Positions 8,459 to 16,583 of a stretch of 64,000 bases of DNA are shown one piece after another (position 1 is the first letter of the stretch; every line of letters begins with the position of its first letter). A model generated the notes under the pieces. That model did no database searches. It was given only the letters and a program-made list of their open reading frames with translations, and had not been told where the DNA came from. Source of the DNA: Prochlorococcus marinus str. MIT 1013. GTDB lineage: Bacteria; Cyanobacteriota; Cyanobacteriia; PCC-6307; Cyanobiaceae. Both the position numbers and the translations under genes were made by a program. The stretch is taken from contig NZ_CP114778.1 in the NCBI RefSeq assembly GCF_027359395.1, positions 496,001 through 560,000 of the forward strand, written 5' to 3'.

Positions 8459-8800
8459 CTATGGCTTAAAAAGAAAAGTCCTTTTAATTATTAATTCATG
8501 TCTCTTCCCAATTATTTCGTTTTTTGAAAGAACTTTTCCATTTCTAACTTGGTACTCTAATCCAATAAATTGATTGCTTAATTGATCCATTTGACAGACT
8601 CTTTTGGAAACTCTCTTTATTTTCCATTTCCTTTGCATTCCGCCATCAACTTGTTTCCAGTCTTTTATCCACATGAGGTAAGTTCCTCCCTCATGAACCC
8701 ATTTATCACATTCTCTTTTAGCCTCTATTTCGTCAAAAGCGTCTGCATTCAGAGAAAAAAAAAGACAAAAAAATATTGCGAAAAATAATGAGCGTTTCAT
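8459..8800 (-). CDS. Secreted small protein with signal peptide, 113 aa
   Basis: From ATG 8800: MKRSLFFAIFFCLFFSLNADA is a clear Sec signal peptide with an Ala-x-Ala cleavage site. The mature part is about 92 basic residues with two Cys (KRECDKW and RVCQMD), which could form one disulfide. Expected to be periplasmic. Not recognised. An upstream ATG at 8833 would spoil the signal sequence. Confidence 0.65.
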   Translation of the reverse strand: MKRSLFFAIFFCLFFSLNADAFDEIEAKRECDKWVHEGGTYLMWIKDWKQVDGGMQRKWKIKRVSKRVCQMDQLSNQFIGLEYQVRNGKVLSKNEIIGKRHELIIKRTFLFKP

Positions 8801-9005
8801 AAAGCAATGATGATTTGAAAGTTCATTTCTCAAACCAAATCAAGTCATGTAATCCAACTCTCAGATAAGAAAAAGATGAGTTTGCGCAACCATGTATTAA
8901 CTAGATTCTCAATATAAGTCAATTTGTTTCTTAAGTTTATATCAGATTAATTTTATAAATATTAGCTGACTTGTTGATGCTGCAATTACAACTAAAAAGC
9001 TATGA

Positions 9006-9155
9006 CTAATTGATTGTCACACCATTACAGTTAAAGCCACTGCACTGAAGCTTGAATAAGAGAGATAAAACATAATGATGGAAAGTTGGAAAAGCCTTAT
9101 CTAGGCCAATAAAAAAAATCAATAAAGAAATTAAAGTCATTGAAAGGTATTGCAT
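9006..9155 (-). CDS. Possible 49-aa membrane or secreted peptide
   Basis: MQYLSMTLISLLIFFIGLDK forms one hydrophobic helix, followed by a short tail with two Cys (LQCSGFNCNG). Start and stop are well defined, but there is no paralogue in the window, so coding is likely but unproven. Confidence 0.4.
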   Translation of the reverse strand: MQYLSMTLISLLIFFIGLDKAFPTFHHYVLSLLFKLQCSGFNCNGVTIN

Positions 9156-9238
9156 CCAATGAATTCCAAGACTATCTAATCCACGGTTATTAAAATCTTT
9201 GATATCAATTTAATTTTTGTAAAATCCTAACCCAAAAA

Positions 9239-9364
9239 TTATGTAGTTACTTTGATTAAGCGGGACTTTAGAAGAAATTTGTTTATGGAATACTTTATTG
9301 AAAGGATTTTTCCATAAATTCCATCTAAATGTTGAATTATCGGCTTAAAAGGATTCATGTCCAT
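9239..9364 (-). CDS. Possible 41-aa basic peptide
   Basis: MDMNPFKPIIQHLDGIYGK then a Lys-rich end. It sits 15 bases downstream of the 37-residue membrane peptide gene at 9380-9493 on the same strand. Only the open frame supports it. Confidence 0.3.
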   Translation of the reverse strand: MDMNPFKPIIQHLDGIYGKILSIKYSINKFLLKSRLIKVTT

Positions 9365-9379
9365 TGTCTTTTCCTAAAG

Positions 9380-9493
9380 CTAAACGATTACTGAAGTGCC
9401 AATTTGAAATGCACCAGCCAGGAGAAGTAACGCAGGAAGATTCCAAAGGATTAAAACTTTTAAAGCAGTTTTTTTATATGTTGCAGCATTCAT
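9380..9493 (-). CDS. 37-aa single-helix membrane peptide (LWNLPALLL family)
   Basis: MNAATYKKTALKVLILWNLP followed by ALLLLAGAFQ and an SVIV end. It aligns ungapped over 37 residues with 43717-43830, and more weakly with 48520-48630 and the decayed copy near 1370-1479. One membrane helix with a Trp-Asn-Leu-Pro kink. The leader is also conserved: GGTTAGCCCTACCC lies on the coding strand about 100 bases upstream in this gene and in 43717-43830. Function unknown. Confidence 0.75.
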   Translation of the reverse strand: MNAATYKKTALKVLILWNLPALLLLAGAFQIGTSVIV

Positions 9494-9630
9494 TTTGGTT
9501 TTAAAAATTAAGAGAAACTTAGAATTCAAACTTTGATGAGTGGAATATAAGAAAGTTTGTGGTTTGAGTTAGGTTCGGTCAGGGTAGGGCTAACCGTGAA
9601 ATTAATTTTTCTTCTGTATTTGAAAAACTA

Positions 9631-9747
9631 TTAGCCACGCATCATGTGAATTAGCAAACCCGTGAAAACAGCAAGTTTTCCAGCTACAAAATAAGGAATA
9701 AACTTTTTGATTATTGTTTTAGATATTTCTTTTATAGACTCAGTCAT
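9631..9747 (-). CDS. 38-aa membrane peptide
   Basis: MTESIKEISKTIIKKFIPYF then VAGKLAVFTGLLIHMMRG: an amphipathic basic N-terminus and one membrane helix. ATG overlaps the TGA of the upstream peptide gene (ATGA at 9744-9747), which implies coupled translation and supports both being real. Confidence 0.6.
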   Translation of the reverse strand: MTESIKEISKTIIKKFIPYFVAGKLAVFTGLLIHMMRG

Positions 9748-9860
9748 ATCAGACCTAAGCTACCAAAAGTGAAACCAACTCCGCAGAAGAAAGCAAATTC
9801 AGCTAAATCTCTGCATCCTGATGGGATAGAATTTAATGCAACGTTAATTCGTTGAGCCAT
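9744..9860 (-). CDS. 38-aa peptide, first of a coupled pair
   Basis: MAQRINVALNSIPSGCRDLA followed by a Phe/Gly-rich hydrophobic end (EFAFFCGVGFTFG). Overlaps the next gene by ATGA. Not recognised. The downstream partner is also a single-helix peptide. Confidence 0.55.
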   Translation of the reverse strand: MAQRINVALNSIPSGCRDLAEFAFFCGVGFTFGSLGLI

Positions 9861-9998
9861 TTGACCTTGTACTCGCAGGTGAATGTGAAAAGTTACTATA
9901 AAATTAAGAACAAATACTCAGACACGTGACAGTTCAAAGGTGGGGTTTTCGAGAATTAGTTCAACTTATGATTCAGAATCTCTTTGTTTTCACCATAG

Positions 9999-10115
9999 TT
10001 ATAGAAAACTGGCAAAGAAAGCAATCCAAAAATAATTCCATAGAGCAGCATCCTTTAATAGCTCTTTCCCGTTATCTTTCTTTGTATACCAAATCCTGAA
10101 TGGAAATAGCTTCAT
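9999..10115 (-). CDS. 38-aa membrane peptide
   Basis: MKLFPFRIWYTKKDNGKELL then KDAALWNYFWIAFFASFL: one aromatic-rich helix at the C-terminus. A clean open frame with ATG but no paralogue seen in the window. Confidence 0.45.
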   Translation of the reverse strand: MKLFPFRIWYTKKDNGKELLKDAALWNYFWIAFFASFL

Positions 10116-10233
10116 AAAAACATCATGCAGCTTAACTTTTTAAATTGTTTGACTTTCAAATAACAGTTATGCCTCAAAGAATAGATCACATATATTTGGC
10201 AAGTCCCTCAAAAGTTGGGAGGTAGTTTCTCTA

Positions 10234-10662
10234 CTAGATTTCTTTAGCTAAATATTCGATATAATTTTTCAAAGTAAAACCATGAGAATCATCATTACCT
10301 TTTACACACTCAATATCATCAATAAGGTCTAAATCATGTCCCGCCATTAGCTCCTTAACTCTGGCATTAAACCAATCCTTGAGGGGTTTCTCTATTGCAC
10401 CTTTTTGATGTTGAGACCATAAATAAGTATCAAAAGCTTTTACAGCATCCTCTCTGCTCCACTTTGGTAGACCAAGGAAATGATTTTTAACAGGACAATC
10501 TTTCCTATTGATGTAGTGCTTTTTAGCAGTCTTAGAAATTCCTCTTACGTACCGTTCTCCTGCATTTGTATTTTTAACTAACAACTGACCTGCTGTATTT
10601 TCATCTTTAACTTGAACCTCTCTTCTAAGATCCTTTTTACCTAAGACTTGTATTGGGTCCAT
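10234..10662 (-). CDS. DUF4326-like protein, 142 aa
   Basis: Short paralogue of 7856-8398. Boxes in order: DPIQVLGKKDLRR, KKHYINRKDCPVKNHF, SREDAVKAFDTYLW, DWFNARVKELMAGHDLDL, and SHGFTLKNYIEYLAKE. The CDCHG cysteines of the other two copies are absent here: the region reads DIECVKGNDDSHG, with one Cys, and the first CxC is lost. If those cysteines bind metal in the family, this copy would not. Confidence 0.65.
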   Translation of the reverse strand: MDPIQVLGKKDLRREVQVKDENTAGQLLVKNTNAGERYVRGISKTAKKHYINRKDCPVKNHFLGLPKWSREDAVKAFDTYLWSQHQKGAIEKPLKDWFNARVKELMAGHDLDLIDDIECVKGNDDSHGFTLKNYIEYLAKEI

Positions 10663-10801
10663 AACTAGTTAGCTTTTTTTAGGATGACTTAATTTCGATC
10701 GAAAATCATTGAATACATTTTTCCAGTAATTAATCACAAAATAAGGAATAGGTTTATTTAGGGGCATTTGTAAAGAGTGATACAAACATTATTTCTAGCA
10801 G

Positions 10802-11005
10802 CTAACCAATGTGAGACAGAATTTGTTTCACTTCCTCACCATGAACAAATTTGATTTCGCCTGAATCAATGTTTGCGACTTGAAAAAGTGGGGGGGGATC
10901 TGGGTCTATTGGTCCTCCAACAAATGAGAGAACTTTTGCAATCTCATCTTCTCCAACAAGAACAGTATCTGAAGGTTTAACTATTAGAAATTCAGGCTCA
11001 TTCAT
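10802..11005 (-). CDS. 67-aa protein of the GGxxDP/HGEE family
   Basis: A beta-rich protein: FLIVKPSDTVLVGEDEIAKV, then FVGGPIDPDPPPLFQVAN and SGEIKFVHGEEVKQIL. A second copy is the C-terminal half of the protein at 39343-39741, and a decayed third copy lies at 33760-33900. The strand pattern recalls small SH3-like barrels. Last gene of a four-gene operon; its ATG lies inside the end of the preceding membrane peptide gene. Confidence 0.7.
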   Translation of the reverse strand: MNEPEFLIVKPSDTVLVGEDEIAKVLSFVGGPIDPDPPPLFQVANIDSGEIKFVHGEEVKQILSHIG

Positions 11006-11159
11006 CTTTTTCTTTTTTCCCGTTTTTGATTAATGGGTTTTTTGGAAACAAGAAGGTGATTAATCGACCAAAGAAAAAACTTCCTAATAAAACGAAGCCA
11101 CCGCCACCAACATAGATAAGCATGTTTTCTTGTGTAGAGGATGCTAAGTTTGGAATCAT
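10998..11159 (-). CDS. 53-aa membrane peptide, coupled to its neighbours
   Basis: MIPNLASSTQENMLIYVGGG then GFVLLGSFFFGRLITFLFP and a basic end. One helix. It overlaps the downstream HGEE-family gene by 8 bases (10998-11005) and the upstream peptide by 4 (11156-11159). At 39343-39741 a similar membrane segment and the HGEE domain are one continuous protein, which suggests the two form a functional unit. Confidence 0.65.
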   Translation of the reverse strand: MIPNLASSTQENMLIYVGGGGFVLLGSFFFGRLITFLFPKNPLIKNGKKEKDE

Positions 11160-11248
11160 TCTTTTTTTAATTTTCTTGCTATTAAAACAAAAGATAATGC
11201 CGCTGATATAAGAACAATATCAATAATCAAGTGATAGTTGATATCCAT
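11156..11248 (-). CDS. 30-aa membrane peptide
   Basis: MDINYHLIIDIVLISAALSF followed by VLIARKLKKE, one helix with a basic C-terminus, the size of small photosystem or cytochrome subunits. Stop overlaps the next start (ATGA). The operon context supports it. Confidence 0.55.
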   Translation of the reverse strand: MDINYHLIIDIVLISAALSFVLIARKLKKE

Positions 11249-11250
11249 TC

Positions 11251-11376
11251 CTATTTAAGAAAAGGAAGAAATTTGCTGAAAGTTACAGGAAATGATCCAA
11301 CGACCAAAGCCAATAATCCAAGAACAACAGCCACGATCGCAGCATCTACTAAGAGATCTTTCCAGTTGTATTTCAT
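11251..11376 (-). CDS. 41-aa membrane peptide, first gene of a four-gene operon
   Basis: MKYNWKDLLVDAAIVAVVLG then LLALVVGSFPVTFSKFLPFLK. One helix. It is separated from the next gene by only 2 bases. A four-gene run of peptides of 41, 30, 53 and 67 residues suggests a small membrane complex; the function is unknown. Confidence 0.6.
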   Translation of the reverse strand: MKYNWKDLLVDAAIVAVVLGLLALVVGSFPVTFSKFLPFLK

Positions 11377-11496
11377 AAACCCATAATATTGCTTTCAGTG
11401 TTGAATTTTTATTGGCTTAAAGACGAATTGTCACGACTGAGATAAATACTGCATCACAGTCTAACTTACTTTCGATTCTGTACCCATAGTGATTTC

Positions 11497-11637
11497 TTAT
11501 AGCAAGAACCTATGATGATCCCCCATGCCATCAAGTGGGTAGTCGTTTTCAAACTGTTCAACAACTTTAGTTGAAACATTAAATTTACTAATTAAGATAG
11601 AGATCCTTTTGTTAATCAAACGAGCAATGAAAGCCAT
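11497..11637 (-). CDS. Possible 46-aa soluble protein
   Basis: MAFIARLINKRISILISKFN then VSTKVVEQFENDYPLDGMG and HHRFLL. Basic amphipathic start, acidic middle. No paralogue seen. Residue use is unlike random frames, but evidence is limited. Confidence 0.4.
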   Translation of the reverse strand: MAFIARLINKRISILISKFNVSTKVVEQFENDYPLDGMGDHHRFLL

Positions 11638-11816
11638 GAAACTTTTCAAATTGTGTTCGTTATAACGTCAAGCTAGACAGTTTCAAGTAGTTAATACGGA
11701 AAAGAAGTTTTAAATATCTATAACAAAAAAGTGCCTAAGGGTTTCTCAACCATTATTTGTTAATGGACTATTTACTAGACGAGTGTTATACATATTTTTG
11801 GACGAGCTTCGACACT

Positions 11817-12013
11817 CTTGCGTAATTTGTTTTTCTCTATCGACATTATTACTGACAGGTTGCACTAATACTGGAGGTGGAGGGAACTTTCCATTTGGTT
11901 GGAATCCATCTTTGCCTGGTCAGCCAGGAACTTTCACTTGTGATGGTGCTTCTCGTCAATATGCTTAATTCTATTGCGAGACAGGTGAGCACCCCAATAT
12001 GTGTGATCGCTAG
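11817..12013 (+). pseudogene. Broken lipoprotein gene, homologue of 45901-46110
   Basis: Compared with the intact lipoprotein at 45901-46110 (MRNLFF...LLTGC-GGGG...CDC), this copy has TTGCGTAATTTG at the equivalent of the start, then two bases fewer before the lipobox LLLTGC, so the signal peptide is out of frame. A TAA at 11966-11968 cuts the frame before the conserved end FYCETGEHPNMCDR, which stays open to TAG 12011-12013. Two independent lesions argue for a pseudogene. Confidence 0.75.
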
Positions 12014-12032
12014 GGAGTGGTCTATGACTTAA
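12009..12032 (+). pseudogene. Last codons of the small HTH protein (tail fragment)
   Basis: The frame overlapping the end of the broken lipoprotein reads AREWSMT-stop, matching the TARRWSMA-stop ending of other copies. In the intact lipoprotein locus (45.9 kb) the same HTH tail overlaps the lipoprotein end in the same way. Confidence 0.5.
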
Positions 12033-12243
12033 TCAATTGATAACCTTTCACGAGGTTATATAGCCCCCAACCAAAAGCTCCAAGTACAAGGCCATAAAAA
12101 ACAAATGGAACAATTGGATTTTTATACAAAAAAGACCTAACTTTTTTTTGAATGTTTTCTTTATCAAGCACGGGCAACTTTAACTCAACAGGTTTTTCTC
12201 TTGGAGGGAGTCCCAATTCTTTTCTTCTTTTAGCTTCTCCCAT
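12022..12243 (-). CDS. DUF2839 family protein, 73 aa
   Basis: Begins MGEAKRRKELGLPPREKP, the hallmark N-terminus of the cyanobacterial DUF2839 family, followed by a C-terminal membrane helix (about 47-68). A second copy lies at 29364-29546. The true start is ATG 12243; the frame stays open to 12447 but that extension has no family support. Function unknown. Confidence 0.85.
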   Translation of the reverse strand: MGEAKRRKELGLPPREKPVELKLPVLDKENIQKKVRSFLYKNPIVPFVFYGLVLGAFGWGLYNLVKGYQLIKS

Positions 12244-12338
12244 AAAAAAGAGGGCGTAATACTCTAAAGATAAATCGAAGTTGGCCTTTGGCTTATAAAG
12301 ATTTAGACGGTTTAATAAAAAAAGATCATTCATTAACC

Positions 12339-12493
12339 ATGAGTGAAAAAGTAAAGCAATTGAATATGAGGCCGCATGGGAATCTGTTTTAGATTGCATG
12401 GATGTGATGAAAGAAGAGTTCAGTTGGTCAAAAGATGTAATTGCCAAGATGATGAGAGAACTTGCTGAGAAAGTAGAAAGCGAAGAGGAATAA
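12339..12493 (+). pseudogene. Frameshifted small helical protein
   Basis: MSEKVKQ opens at 12339, but the protein-like sequence continues in another frame: YEAAWESVLDCMDVMKEEFS then KDVIAKMMRELAEKVES, ending at TAA 12491-12493. The pattern Cys-x5-KEE-x7-I-x-KM resembles the 54-residue protein at 32318-32482 and the 38-residue one at 44479-44595. A single base difference near 12350 would join the frames; alternatively translation starts at an internal ATG (12398). Confidence 0.4.
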
Positions 12494-12574
12494 GAATAGA
12501 CTAAAATTATTCCAACAAGTTAATGACATAGCCTCTGCTGACAACTGCTGGCTCAGGTGTAAGAAGTAAACAGG

Positions 12575-12597
12575 TCTCCCCTAAAAGGAGGTTTTTT
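12575..12597 (+). terminator. Weak terminator-like hairpin
   Basis: CTCC / GGAG stem with an A-rich loop followed by GTTTTTT, 80 bases after the small helical gene. The 200 bases up to 12795 hold nothing else that I recognise. Confidence 0.4.
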
Positions 12598-12795
12598 AAT
12601 GATGATATGAATCACAATCGTATTTAAGAATCAAACTTTTTGTGCAAGAAATATAAAAGTAAACTTATAACTCATAAAGATTCCCATGACATGGGTTCTC
12701 TTCTACTTTAGATTACGTTATTGACCTAAAAAAACTATAACAATAGATATAGCTGATAAATCCAATGTGCGAAGTGACACTGTTCTGATTTTTCT

Positions 12796-13113
12796 TTAAC
12801 TGGTAATCGATTTAATTGCTAAGAAAATATCTCTTAAACTTACGGGAATAAAAAACAATAAAGGCATATTAACCAAAATAGATATGGATATTTTCCTTTG
12901 ATTTTGAAGGATTGAGTTTAAAATAAGGACTAGTAAACTTGAATTTAGAATTAAAATAAATAAGTTACTAGCCAAAATAAAATGTTTACCTTCGCCGATT
13001 AAATTGATAAATACTATATAAAATACTAAAAGAAAGTAAGCTGCTATCGTTGATTGAAATGAAGTAAGTAATTTCAATCCATAAAAGCTTTTTTTAGGTA
13101 TCTTTATATTCAT
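12796..13113 (-). CDS. Membrane protein with three helices, 105 aa
   Basis: Hydrophobic segments near 18-38, 43-63 and 76-96 with a basic N-terminus. No motif. It lies downstream of the pilin gene in the same direction but is separated from it by a strong bidirectional hairpin, so it is probably a separate unit. Confidence 0.6.
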   Translation of the reverse strand: MNIKIPKKSFYGLKLLTSFQSTIAAYFLLVFYIVFINLIGEGKHFILASNLFILILNSSLLVLILNSILQNQRKISISILVNMPLLFFIPVSLRDIFLAIKSITS

Positions 13114-13155
13114 AATTGAGATGAGATTATGATTATTAAATTAAAAAATAAATAA

Positions 13156-13197
13156 AAAAAATTGGACATAAGAAAAAATTCTAATGTCCAATTTTTT
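13156..13197. terminator. Bidirectional terminator between pilin and membrane protein genes
   Basis: A perfect 14-base inverted repeat AAAAAATTGGACAT / ATGTCCAATTTTTT around a 14-base loop, which gives a T run on both strands. It lies 26 bases downstream of the pilin stop. Confidence 0.85.
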
Positions 13198-13222
13198 ATT
13201 CTTAGTATTTATGTTTATTGAA

Positions 13223-13741
13223 CTACCAAGTACCAGTACCAGCAGTCGCATCAGTAATAGTACATCCTAAAGCTCTGTTAGCGCTGCCTTCATTAGATCC
13301 TTGAGTACACGTTTTAGCTCCAGTTCCAGCGTCATATCTAAATTGAGCTAGATCTGTTGCGGCTGGGTTGCCACTTGCAACACCAGTTAATTGATAGACA
13401 TCGTTGTTATTGCAAGTATTCGTTGCATCTGCTGGAGCTTCTGCTACGGCCGCATAACCATTTGGAGCATAGGTTGCAGGTACGTAAACTTGATTATTAG
13501 GGTCAGAATCTAGAATTCTAACTGCACATTCCTTGACTAAGTTAGCAAGGGTAGTTTTGGCTCCTGCGACTCTAGCTTCTGCATTCAGACTCGTAAAAGA
13601 TGGGATAGCAATTGCAGCAAGAATAGCTAGAACAGCTACAACAACAACTAGTTCAATAAGTGAGAAGCCTTTCTCACCTGGTTTTTTACTTAAAACTTTT
13701 TTAGCGTGAGGGCTATTGAGATAAAGCTGAAAAGCAAGCAT
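13223..13741 (-). CDS. pilA: Type IV major-type pilin
   Basis: 172 residues. The prepilin cleavage motif G-FSLIELVVVVAVLAILA follows a 25-residue basic leader; cleavage is before Phe, with Glu5 conserved. A helix with NAEARVAGAKTTLANLVKEC leads to a variable C-terminal globular part with four more Cys (CNNN, KTCTQ, LGCT pattern), likely forming disulfides. It is the main structural subunit candidate of the pilus fibre. It is divergent from the prepilin peptidase gene that would process it. Confidence 0.9.
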   Translation of the reverse strand: MLAFQLYLNSPHAKKVLSKKPGEKGFSLIELVVVVAVLAILAAIAIPSFTSLNAEARVAGAKTTLANLVKECAVRILDSDPNNQVYVPATYAPNGYAAVAEAPADATNTCNNNDVYQLTGVASGNPAATDLAQFRYDAGTGAKTCTQGSNEGSANRALGCTITDATAGTGTW

Positions 13742-13872
13742 TGCTAGAAAAAAATTAGCTTATATATATTAACTATACTATAAAACTATTATAAGTCATT
13801 ACGTAAAATGCCATTTAACTCATTTGATAGTTATGCGGGTCTCATGAATAATAATTCGTTCTTAGGTCTCTA

Positions 13873-14694
13873 ATGAATTTGTTTTTTTTAGGAGTATTCG
13901 GCTTGTGTGTCGGCAGTTTTCTAAATGTAATTCTTTATCGCATGCCAAAGAATGAATCCATAGTAAAGCCTAGAAGTGCTTGTCCTAGTTGTAAAACTAA
14001 ATTGTCTTTTATAGAATTGATTCCAGTTATTAGTTGGCTTATTCAACTTGGAAAATGTAGACATTGTAAAGCCAAGATTAGTATAACTTATCCATCAATA
14101 GAAATCATTACATCAGTGTTATTTATAATGGCAATATTTTCAAAACCAACAATTCAAATCATTGACAATCAACTTATTCTTATCATTGCAGGATGCATGT
14201 TATATTCTATTATAATAATCTTAACTATATTTGATATAAAATTTTTCTGGTTACCTGATACTTTAACATTCTTAGGCATTTCAATTGGGATTTTCATTAA
14301 CATTTTACCATCTATTATATATCTTGATTACAATAAACTAATAACCCCCCTTAGTTATTTATTTTACTCAATTTCTGCATATTTTATTATTGCCTTTGTT
14401 GCTTTTTTATTGAAAAAGATTTTGAATAAACCAGCTATGGGGCTTGGAGATGCAAAGCTATCAGCAATGGTGTCTTCATGGTTAGGCTTAGAGGGGCTTG
14501 AATTAGTTCTAATGCTAACAATATTGACCAGTGGATTGTATAGCACATTAGGGTTGTTATTAGGTGTTTACAAGAGAGGAAGTGTAATTCCTCTTGGCAG
14601 CTTTATCTGCCTGAGTTTTGGAGCGGTTTGGTTCTTAGGTAATAATTTCTTTCTAGATATTTTAGATAGATTCCTCTGGTGGAGATATCTTTAG
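13873..14694 (+). CDS. pilD: Prepilin peptidase / N-methyltransferase
   Basis: 273 residues, polytopic. The N-terminal GSFLNVILYRMP and two CxxC pairs (CPSC near 37 and CRHC near 63) form the zinc-binding methylase part. The two catalytic Asp of type IV prepilin peptidases are seen in FDIKFFWLPD (about 120) and GLGDAKL (about 190). It cleaves the leaders of the pilins encoded around it and methylates Phe1. First gene of the plus-strand pilus run. Confidence 0.95.
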   Translation: MNLFFLGVFGLCVGSFLNVILYRMPKNESIVKPRSACPSCKTKLSFIELIPVISWLIQLGKCRHCKAKISITYPSIEIITSVLFIMAIFSKPTIQIIDNQLILIIAGCMLYSIIIILTIFDIKFFWLPDTLTFLGISIGIFINILPSIIYLDYNKLITPLSYLFYSISAYFIIAFVAFLLKKILNKPAMGLGDAKLSAMVSSWLGLEGLELVLMLTILTSGLYSTLGLLLGVYKRGSVIPLGSFICLSFGAVWFLGNNFFLDILDRFLWWRYL

Positions 14695-14752
14695 ACAACT
14701 ATCGCAAACTAGAAGAAATAGTCGAAGTATAAAATTTAAGCTAAAATTAGAA

Positions 14753-15241
14753 TTGATTATCTTTCAAAATAAATTGACAGCAATAAATCATAGAATAATA
14801 AATACAACTTTGCTTGCATTCACTGTTGTACTTGCAGGATGCTCCAAGCCTCCCGCTCGTATAGCTCAAACGGTTTTACCACCTCCAAGCGCCATTGAGA
14901 GCATTCAGGTTCCAGTCGAAAATAAACCAATAGACCTTGATTTACTTCCTTCAAAAGAGGAAGTAAATCAAGGAATTCTCTCAGGTAGAAATGATCCTTT
15001 CTCCTCGCCTTTAAGTCTAGATGCCCCTCTTGGATTTCAATTAAAAGGAATTATTGGATCTATTAATTATAAATTAGCCTATGTAGAGTATTACGATAAG
15101 GCAGGTATTCTAAGATTAGGAGATACTGGAGGCACTCAAACTAATTTGCTTCCCAAGGGATGGATAGTGAAAGATATAGATATTGAAAACGGATCATTGC
15201 ATTTAACAAGTAGAGGGATAGATGCAATAATTAAATTATGA
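14753..15241 (+). CDS. Pilus assembly lipoprotein, PilP/GspC-like
   Basis: 162 residues from a TTG start; no in-frame ATG precedes the lipobox LAGC (about 29-32). After a Pro-rich linker comes GRNDPFSSPLSLDAPLGF, then a beta domain with LKGIIG, LAYVEYYDKAGILRLGDTGG and a final I-x-L strand. This is the HR-type domain of PilP and GspC, which links the inner-membrane PilN/PilO proteins to the secretin. Its place beside the prepilin peptidase and PilB/T/C supports this role. Confidence 0.75.
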   Translation: MIIFQNKLTAINHRIINTTLLAFTVVLAGCSKPPARIAQTVLPPPSAIESIQVPVENKPIDLDLLPSKEEVNQGILSGRNDPFSSPLSLDAPLGFQLKGIIGSINYKLAYVEYYDKAGILRLGDTGGTQTNLLPKGWIVKDIDIENGSLHLTSRGIDAIIKL

Positions 15242-15369
15242 GATTACTTTATGATCTATAATGAATTTTTATCCAATTTCTTTTTTAATAACTTTATTTA
15301 CTGCTATGGTAAATATTGATTAATAAAAATATTTGCTTTTTAGAAAATTCTTGATTGATGGAAGACTAA

Positions 15370-16581
15370 ATGAAAAGTCAAAAATCAAAAAATCAATCCA
15401 TAAATAATTCAGGATTTACGATCCTAGAACTCTCCGTTGTTGTTGCGATTTTAAGTGCTCTAGCGTCTATATCAATACCAATCGTTTTTGACACAATTAA
15501 ATTAGCTAGAATTGATGAGGCTAAATCCATATTGAATAATGCTTTAGCAGATTGTTTTCAGTCAATTAGAACTGGAGACTCACTATCTGGATTATCTCCA
15601 TCAAGCAATGTTATTTCTGATAAGAGAATTTCATCTACTGGTTATAAAATCAAATCCACAGATACAACTTGTTCAAGCTTTTTCTTAACCCCTATTCAAT
15701 CTGATGATCAAATCTTGTATGAATTAGGTTTTACTTTGATTGAAGATGTCTCAACAGGGGAATATAAATCTACTCGTTTTGGTTTTCCAAGTGGGCCTAA
15801 AAGTTTAAGCTCTTGCGAAAATTGGGCTGGAATTAATTGCTCAGCAAACCAAGCTTTATTAGACCAAATTAATGCTGAAAAGATACTTGCAGAGGCAAGA
15901 GCAAATTGTAACTCTGACTTTAATACATGGTTAGAAACAAACCCAAGTGGGCCTAATCCATCAGATGCAAAAAAGTGGGTAGATCCGAATGGACCATGTA
16001 CATCTGAGACTTGTTGTAGTGGAGATACATATGCTTTTGAGGGAAGAGAAGTGTATACAGAAGAGGCTTATAACCGAGAATTAGAATTGAAATACGCGCA
16101 AGAATGTGCAGCAGAAAAACAAACTCAGATTGATAATAAAGCGACAGGTGCTTTTGATCTTGCTGCATGCGGCGGGACAAGATTTTATTTTTGTGACGGA
16201 GTACAAAAAGCTTCTCAGAATGATATACAGGCTTGTGAGGATCTAAAAAAGTCAACTGCATGTCAGCAAGATCTTGATCAAAAACTTAGTGCTCAAGATC
16301 CAGATGGTAAATGGACTCCTCCACATTCCCCTGGCCCAGGCGTATGTGCTGATTCTCTTTGGTTATGTAACGGTAAAAAACACATAACTGAAGCTGACTA
16401 TAAAGCTAATACTGAATGTCAACCTAAAGCTAAAACTCCACCACCCCCACCTACATGCCCTCCAGGATGCGGGAGAAATCCAGCTCCAGGATTTTGTGGA
16501 GCTGGCTCATATGGAACCATAAATAACCTTCCTGTTTGTAATGGTTACCCTCCATCATGTCCAAGGTTTGATTGTTATTAA
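15370..16581 (+). CDS. Large Cys-rich type IV pilin-like protein
   Basis: 403 residues, twice the usual pilin size. The leader ends G-FTILELSVVVAILSALASI, a prepilin motif with Glu5. Residues about 160-403 are a Cys-rich extension (over 20 Cys, with repeated EAY/ADYKAN-type units) ending in a Pro-rich tail (PPPPPTCPPGCG). Such an extension suggests a tip-located minor pilin or adhesin. It directly precedes the assembly ATPase. Confidence 0.85.
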   Translation: MKSQKSKNQSINNSGFTILELSVVVAILSALASISIPIVFDTIKLARIDEAKSILNNALADCFQSIRTGDSLSGLSPSSNVISDKRISSTGYKIKSTDTTCSSFFLTPIQSDDQILYELGFTLIEDVSTGEYKSTRFGFPSGPKSLSSCENWAGINCSANQALLDQINAEKILAEARANCNSDFNTWLETNPSGPNPSDAKKWVDPNGPCTSETCCSGDTYAFEGREVYTEEAYNRELELKYAQECAAEKQTQIDNKATGAFDLAACGGTRFYFCDGVQKASQNDIQACEDLKKSTACQQDLDQKLSAQDPDGKWTPPHSPGPGVCADSLWLCNGKKHITEADYKANTECQPKAKTPPPPPTCPPGCGRNPAPGFCGAGSYGTINNLPVCNGYPPSCPRFDCY

Positions 16582-16583
16582 TT

